A DNA stretch of 64,000 bases from Bacillus sp. Cs-700. Its GTDB lineage: Bacteria; Bacillota; Bacilli; Bacillales; Guptibacillaceae. The notes under the pieces are model-generated. The model was not told the origin of the DNA and searched no databases. It was given only the letters and a program-made list of their open reading frames with translations. Within the stretch, counting starts at the first letter, position 1. The number at the start of each line of letters is the position of its first letter. Shown in pieces: positions 59,744 to 64,000 of the stretch. A program made the position numbers and the translations under genes. The DNA is taken from NCBI RefSeq assembly GCF_011082085.1, contig NZ_CP041063.1, forward strand, positions 4,016,001-4,080,000, in the 5' to 3' direction.

Positions 59744-60820
59744 ATGCAGTTATTCTTATCAAATAAATCATCTGCTTTTATTGAAACCATGGCAATTGGA
59801 TTACTAGGATCACTTTTGTTTCATTTTCTTCATGCGCCTCTTCCCTGGATGCTTGGTCCGTTAACTGGAGTAACGATCTGGCATTTTAGTACAGGAAGAA
59901 CGCTCTATTGGCCGACTCCATTACGAAACATAGCTCTACTTTTAATTGGTTATATGCTTGGTTCCTCTTTCACGCAGCGCACAGTTCATGAAATAACCCA
60001 ACATTTCCCCTATATTATTGCAGTTACCCTATCAACAGTTTTAGGAAGTTTGTTACTCGGGCTTATCATTGTAAATAAAACAAACATAAAGCTAATAGAC
60101 GGCTTATTCGGGAGTGTGCCAGGGGGATTATCTCAAGTTGCTATTCTAAGTGAAGAGACAACAGAAGTAGATACTGGAACAATTGTGTTTATGCAAACAA
60201 TTCGTGTGATCCTAGTCATCTTGTTAATCCCTTTTCTTACAATGTATTTTATTAAACCAGAAGCCTCGCTGAATAGTCCGGCACCTGAAGTTGGTACAGA
60301 AGCTGTTGCTTATCCTACCTTGTTCGGTCTGTTGTTACTTGCGATCATTGGAGCGTTTTTAGGGAAGAAATTAAAGCTTCCGGCTACATTTTTAACTGGC
60401 CCATTGCTTATCATCGCACTATTTTCGATAACAGCAGTGGAGGTACCTGCTCTTCCGCCTTCTTTCATGGTGGTTTCTCAATACTTTTTGGGTATTTACC
60501 TTGGTCTGTATTTGAAAAAAGAAATGCGCAGTAACATCCGGAGAATCGGGTTATATTCAATTTTTACAAGTATTCTCTTGGTGTTTTTTTCTTTTTTACT
60601 AGCGATTCTTTTAACAAAAATAACGTCTATTAACCTGGCAACGGCATTTCTCAGTACGGCTCCAGGAGGACTAGCTGAAATGGGCGTTACGGCAACAATT
60701 GTTGATGCTGACCTTGCGATGATTAGCGGCTATCAACTTTTTCGAATCTTTTTTATTATGTTTATCGCACTGCCATTGTTGCAATGGTGGATTAGAAGAA
60801 AGGTTCGATTGAATCAATAA
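59744..60820 (+). CDS. AbrB-type (PF05145) membrane protein
   Basis: The 358-residue integral membrane protein carries a duplicated AbrB/ammonia-monooxygenase-type domain: HAPLPWMLGPLTGVTIWHFS and GSVPGGLSQVAILSEE in the first half, and KLPATFLTGPLLIIALFS and STAPGGLAEMGVTATIV in the second. It is unrelated to the DNA-binding AbrB. Its role is unknown; the repeated PGGL loops suggest a transporter. The ATG at 59744 follows AAAGGGGAAC; the open frame from 59657 overlaps a terminator and is rejected. Confidence 0.88.
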   Translation: MQLFLSNKSSAFIETMAIGLLGSLLFHFLHAPLPWMLGPLTGVTIWHFSTGRTLYWPTPLRNIALLLIGYMLGSSFTQRTVHEITQHFPYIIAVTLSTVLGSLLLGLIIVNKTNIKLIDGLFGSVPGGLSQVAILSEETTEVDTGTIVFMQTIRVILVILLIPFLTMYFIKPEASLNSPAPEVGTEAVAYPTLFGLLLLAIIGAFLGKKLKLPATFLTGPLLIIALFSITAVEVPALPPSFMVVSQYFLGIYLGLYLKKEMRSNIRRIGLYSIFTSILLVFFSFLLAILLTKITSINLATAFLSTAPGGLAEMGVTATIVDADLAMISGYQLFRIFFIMFIALPLLQWWIRRKVRLNQ

Positions 60821-60969
60821 AAATTTCTCTAGCCTTATATGGAAAATCAACAGAAGCTTTGACGAAAATTGATTCTCCTACATATAAAGAACAATGAACG
60901 CAAATTCGATGATAACGTTTGTAGGATAAGCATCATTGAACATTATGACAAGAGGAGGAATCAACCAGG

Positions 60970-61533
60970 ATGAATGCTTTTCAAATGATCACTTTTATTA
61001 AAGAACTTGAACGATTGAAGGATACGACTCGGACGGCATACATGAGAAGCGGTAGACGAGAGAGTGTGGCAGAACATTCCTGGCGCCTCGCGATGTTTGC
61101 TTTGGCCTTAAGTGATGAATTTCCTGAGCTCGATCACTTTCGTGTTTTATGTATGTGTCTGGTGCACGATCTTGGGGAAGCGTATGACGGTGATATTTCT
61201 GCAACGATTCAGGTAAACCAGCAAGAAAAGATTCGAAAAGAGGAGGAGGCTGTGCAACGTCTCACCTCGGCTCTTGGTAGAAAACAGAGTGGCGCTATTC
61301 TTTCGCTATGTCAGGAATATAATCGTGGCGAAACGAAAGAATCTCAGTTTGTAAAAGCGCTAGATAAAATGGAGACGATCATTCAGCATACTCAAGGAAC
61401 GAATCCACCTGGTTTTGATTATGAGTTTAATCTTACTTATGGGAAAGAGTATGCAGAATATGATGAAATGACAAAGGCAATTCGTGATGAAATTGATAAA
61501 GAAACGGTAAAAAAAATAAATGAAAATGCGTAA
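60970..61533 (+). CDS. HD domain phosphohydrolase, YfbR-like
   Basis: The 187-residue enzyme has the HD motif in order: AEHSWRLAMFALAL near residue 35, the doublet LVHDLGEAYDGD near residue 65 and the late Asp in FVKALDKMETIIQH. Small HD proteins of this type include YfbR 5'-deoxynucleotidase. All metal ligands are present. The ATG follows AAGAGGAGG. The phosphatase gene behind starts 18 bases after its stop. Confidence 0.87.
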   Translation: MNAFQMITFIKELERLKDTTRTAYMRSGRRESVAEHSWRLAMFALALSDEFPELDHFRVLCMCLVHDLGEAYDGDISATIQVNQQEKIRKEEEAVQRLTSALGRKQSGAILSLCQEYNRGETKESQFVKALDKMETIIQHTQGTNPPGFDYEFNLTYGKEYAEYDEMTKAIRDEIDKETVKKINENA

Positions 61534-61551
61534 AAGGTAAGGTGTAAGAAG

Positions 61552-62094
61552 GTGGAAATTAGATTGATTCGACATGGGAAATCCGCGTGTGATTTTTCAA
61601 AACGGATATCGAGTTGGGATTATCGAGAATGGGTAATCAAATACGGAGAAGCAGGGATCTGCGATGAAGCACCTGCAAACGTACAACGGGCATTAAAGGA
61701 CGCTTCCATCGTATTTACAAGTGATTTCAAACGCGCTATCGACTCAGCACAATCATCGGTTGCGATCCAAAGCGATTCGATCTATCGGGAACTCGAACTT
61801 CCTTATTACCATGTTAAGTTGCTCAAGCTAAATCCTCGTGTATGGACAGTTTTCTACCGATTTCTCTGGCTGATAGGATTTTCCAAGAAAGTAGAGAACA
61901 AAACACGAGCCACGAAGCGGGCAAAAACGGCGGCTCAGAAATTAGAAGATAGCGCACGAAAGCACGGTACCGTCATTTTAGTGGGACATGGCTTTTTTAA
62001 CCGCTATATTGGAAATGTTTTAACAAAACGTGGCTGGACATTAGAAGGGAACAAAGGGACAGCAAACTGGACAATCCATACGTATACCAAATGA
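61552..62094 (+). CDS. Histidine phosphatase family protein
   Basis: The 180-residue enzyme has the catalytic RHG motif in LIRHGKSAC at residues 5-13 and the second His in VGHGFFNRYIG near residue 146, as in phosphoglycerate mutase-like phosphatases. Substrate is open. The start is GTG at 61552 after AAGGTG. It is likely in an operon with the HD phosphohydrolase. Confidence 0.87.
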   Translation: MEIRLIRHGKSACDFSKRISSWDYREWVIKYGEAGICDEAPANVQRALKDASIVFTSDFKRAIDSAQSSVAIQSDSIYRELELPYYHVKLLKLNPRVWTVFYRFLWLIGFSKKVENKTRATKRAKTAAQKLEDSARKHGTVILVGHGFFNRYIGNVLTKRGWTLEGNKGTANWTIHTYTK

Positions 62095-62633
62095 AATAAA
62101 CAGATGGGGTTGTTTCACCTCAAGGTGGTAAACGAATGAGACATAAGACGGTTCCTTTCCAAAAAAAATAATCGAGTGATTTTCCTTCAATCCTTATTAT
62201 GCTGAAATATTTTTAGGCATGCGGTGGAAAACAGAATTATTTAATAGAGGTCTTACATCATGATGGTGGCATACGAAGTCATTCTCCAGTGAGAGCGTTT
62301 ACGTAATTTCTTCTTCAGTTAAGTAAAGTGATTTGTTAACAATGCACATGTGGGACGAACTTTGCTTTTACTAAAAAGAGATTCAAGAAATCAGATTTAG
62401 GAACAACGTCGATGTTATCCCAGCAAAGCATAAAGGAAGAAGATGGGGGAGGTTTAGCTGAACGCTTGAGGAAGTAAGGGGTTGTCAAAAATAAAAAAGT
62501 AGGTAAAATGGACGCAAGGTTAAAGAAATGGCGTGTTTGGCATCATAGAAAAACATGCCAAACATATCATGGAAGTATAGAAACAAACTGTTCCACAGAG
62601 GAACCATTACATGCTTAGAAAGGGGAAAAAATC
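62095..62633. other. Long intergenic region without a recognised gene
   Basis: No frame with both a start signal and coding-like composition is visible over 539 bases. A 21-codon frame at about 62412-62477 is too short to support. A hairpin TGTTTGGCAT / ATGCCAAACA lies at 62534-62564 before the lipoyl-like gene and lacks a T-run. The rest may be decayed sequence. Confidence 0.5.
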
Positions 62634-62879
62634 ATGAATCGTTCAGTGGTCTGTCCATGTGAGGGTGTTATTGAGAAGATCTTTGTTCATCATTCATCCC
62701 GCGTTTATGAGTGGGAGCCAATGTTTGTCATCCGAAACGGGCAGGGCAATACCGAGAAAATTACGCTTGGAGTAAGCGGAGAAATTTCTGAACTTCATGT
62801 GAAAGAGAATGATCGTGTGACAGGCGGATACATTCTTGCGTCAATGAAAGAAGATGACTTTGTAACAGGAAGCGATTAA
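62634..62879 (+). CDS. Biotin/lipoyl-like domain protein
   Basis: The 81-residue protein is one barrel-sandwich domain: CPCEGVIEKIFVHHSSRVYEWEPMFVI forms the first half and GVSGEISELHVKENDRVTGGYILASMKED the second. In biotinyl and lipoyl domains the modified Lys lies in the turn between the halves (as AMKM); here that turn is IRNGQGN without Lys. An MK pair occurs at residues 71-72, in the second half. It is therefore probably a structural relative that is not modified. The ATG follows AAAGGGG. Confidence 0.7.
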   Translation: MNRSVVCPCEGVIEKIFVHHSSRVYEWEPMFVIRNGQGNTEKITLGVSGEISELHVKENDRVTGGYILASMKEDDFVTGSD

Positions 62880-62926
62880 TAATCGGTCTTTGCCGAACAC
62901 ATTTATAAATAAGATTGACACGAACT

Positions 62927-62971
62927 GGTGCAAGCATGACGGGCTACCGTAGTGCTTGTGCCTCTTTTATT
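62927..62971 (+). terminator. Intrinsic terminator
   Basis: GGTGCAAGCA pairs fully with TGCTTGTGCC through two G-U wobbles, followed by TCTTTTATTTT. Confidence 0.8.
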
Positions 62972-63116
62972 TTGTGAGTTAAACCTTTCTCTCTTTTTGT
63001 TTACAAAAGTTTCTTGTCAGATTCTAACGAATATGTCTTGCAGGATCCATTGATTTTTAGTAAAGTACACATATATTACACCTGAGATGGACAAATGTTT
63101 TTGTATGGAGGACACT

Positions 63117-64000
63117 ATGAAGAAAATTGGACTATTGCCACGTATTCTTATTGCTATTGCCCTTGGTATTGTTATTGGGGCTTATCTTCCTGAAGCGGTT
63201 GTACGTATTTTCGCGACGTTTAATGGGATTTTCGGAAACTTTCTTGGTTTTGCGATTCCATTAATTATTATTGGCTTTATTGCACCTGGAATAGGTGAAA
63301 TTGGGAAAGGCGCGGGAAAGTTGATCGGGATCACAACTACGGTTGCCTACCTTTCTACTTTTTTGGCTGGCTTGCTCGCCTTCTTCGCTGCACGAAATCT
63401 TTATCCCCTCTTTCTTGAAACGGGTGGAGCTGCATCAGACATGGCTAACCCTGAAGAGTCATTGTTAAAACCTTTTTTCGAAGTTGAAATTCCGCCTATT
63501 ATGGGTGTGATGACAGCGCTCGTACTGGCGTTTACACTAGGACTTGGAATGGCTGCCATGAAGGGAAAGATGTTAAAAGGCGTTATGGTTGAGTTTCGAA
63601 CCATTATTGAGAAAGTGATTCGTTTTGTCATCATTCCATTATTACCGCTTCATATTCTTGGTATTTTTGCTAACATGACGAGTGCTGGACAAGTTCAGAC
63701 AATCTTAAGCGTATTTGCAAAAGTGTTTGTCATGATCATACTTCTTCATCTGACAATGCTTTTGATCCAATATAGTGTGACAGGTGCTGCTACGTCACGT
63801 AATCCGTTGAAGCTTCTTAAAGGGATGATGCCAGCGTACTTTACAGCGCTTGGTACTCAGTCTTCTGCGTCTACTATTCCTGTAACATTAAGGCAAACGA
63901 AAAAGAACGGTGTACGTGAGAAAATAGCTGACTTCAGCGTTCCACTTCTTGCAACGATTCACCTTTCAGGAAGTACAATTACAATCGTTTCTTGTGCGAT
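63117..64000 (+). CDS. Dicarboxylate/amino acid:cation symporter (DAACS), partial
   Basis: The gene runs off the end of the window; the first 294 codons are seen. The ATG follows TGGAGGAC. It starts KKIGLLPRILIAIALGIVIGAYLPE and shows FAIPLIIIGFIAPGI, FGIFANMTSAG-like helices and the serine-rich hairpin FTALGTQSSASTIPVTLR, typical of the glutamate/aspartate/serine symporter family (GltP, SstT). A sodium- or proton-coupled substrate of the dicarboxylate or neutral amino acid type is likely. Confidence 0.92.
   Translation, partial: MKKIGLLPRILIAIALGIVIGAYLPEAVVRIFATFNGIFGNFLGFAIPLIIIGFIAPGIGEIGKGAGKLIGITTTVAYLSTFLAGLLAFFAARNLYPLFLETGGAASDMANPEESLLKPFFEVEIPPIMGVMTALVLAFTLGLGMAAMKGKMLKGVMVEFRTIIEKVIRFVIIPLLPLHILGIFANMTSAGQVQTILSVFAKVFVMIILLHLTMLLIQYSVTGAATSRNPLKLLKGMMPAYFTALGTQSSASTIPVTLRQTKKNGVREKIADFSVPLLATIHLSGSTITIVSCA

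Noticed and set aside
62412-62477. 21-codon peptide in the intergenic region
   Set aside because: No convincing ribosome binding site and very short.

Overview
The window looks like the chromosome of a spore-forming, low-GC Bacillaceae bacterium. The evidence is a gerA-type germinant receptor operon, spore photoproduct lyase (splA-splB), a HisK_N-type sporulation kinase, an S-box riboswitch on cysJI, GGAGG ribosome binding sites with many GTG/TTG starts, and B. subtilis-like pairs such as YdbS/YdbT. A marine or alkaliphilic relative of Bacillus is my inference; no rRNA or tRNA gene is present to test it.

Layout. 0-3.2 kb: tail of an unidentified gene, an SRPBCC protein, and a divergent TetR/DHA2 drug exporter pair. 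3.2-6.9 kb: gerA-type operon on the minus strand. 7-9.6 kb: NirB-like FAD reductase, Rieske protein and HemD-like enzyme. 9.6-17.2 kb: small stress-type proteins, a frameshifted XRE regulator next to its DUF2975 partner, DUF418 and PH-domain membrane proteins, an MBL hydrolase and an ABC ATPase. 17.2-22.4 kb: SAM riboswitch, cysJ, cysI, threonine synthase. 22.4-32.7 kb: mixed housekeeping genes, an AlaX editing protein, a PadR/HAAS pair, a DMT exporter with a divergent XRE-cupin regulator, and a SulP transporter. 32.7-38.6 kb: sugar porter, a second TetR/DHA2 module, a TipAS-type MerR and a hydrolase. 38.6-45.8 kb: acetyltransferase, then a LacI-controlled operon of glycogen-debranching-type glucosidase and sugar ABC importer. 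46-56.8 kb: kinase, small proteins, a 119-bp tandem repeat, a peroxiredoxin with an in-frame UGA, asparagine synthase and membrane proteins. 56.8-64 kb: a 6S-like RNA candidate, the spl operon, an AbrB-type membrane protein, HD and histidine phosphatases, and a truncated cation symporter.

The strongest unusual signal is at 49.1-49.7 kb. A peroxiredoxin reading frame has UGA exactly where the peroxidatic cysteine codon belongs. Seventeen bases later there is a hairpin with a GGUC apical loop, the arrangement of a bacterial SECIS element. The usual resolving cysteine is replaced by valine and the frame after the UGA is intact. This suggests a selenocysteine peroxiredoxin in a Bacillaceae genome. 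Whether selA, selB, selC and selD are present cannot be seen here.

Regulation is unusually readable. A TetR operator fills the 17-bp spacer of its promoter. A MerR promoter has the expected 19-bp spacer. A LacI operator occurs three times, with a near-consensus cre site. A PadR promoter contains nested palindromes. An S-box riboswitch is complete with its terminator.
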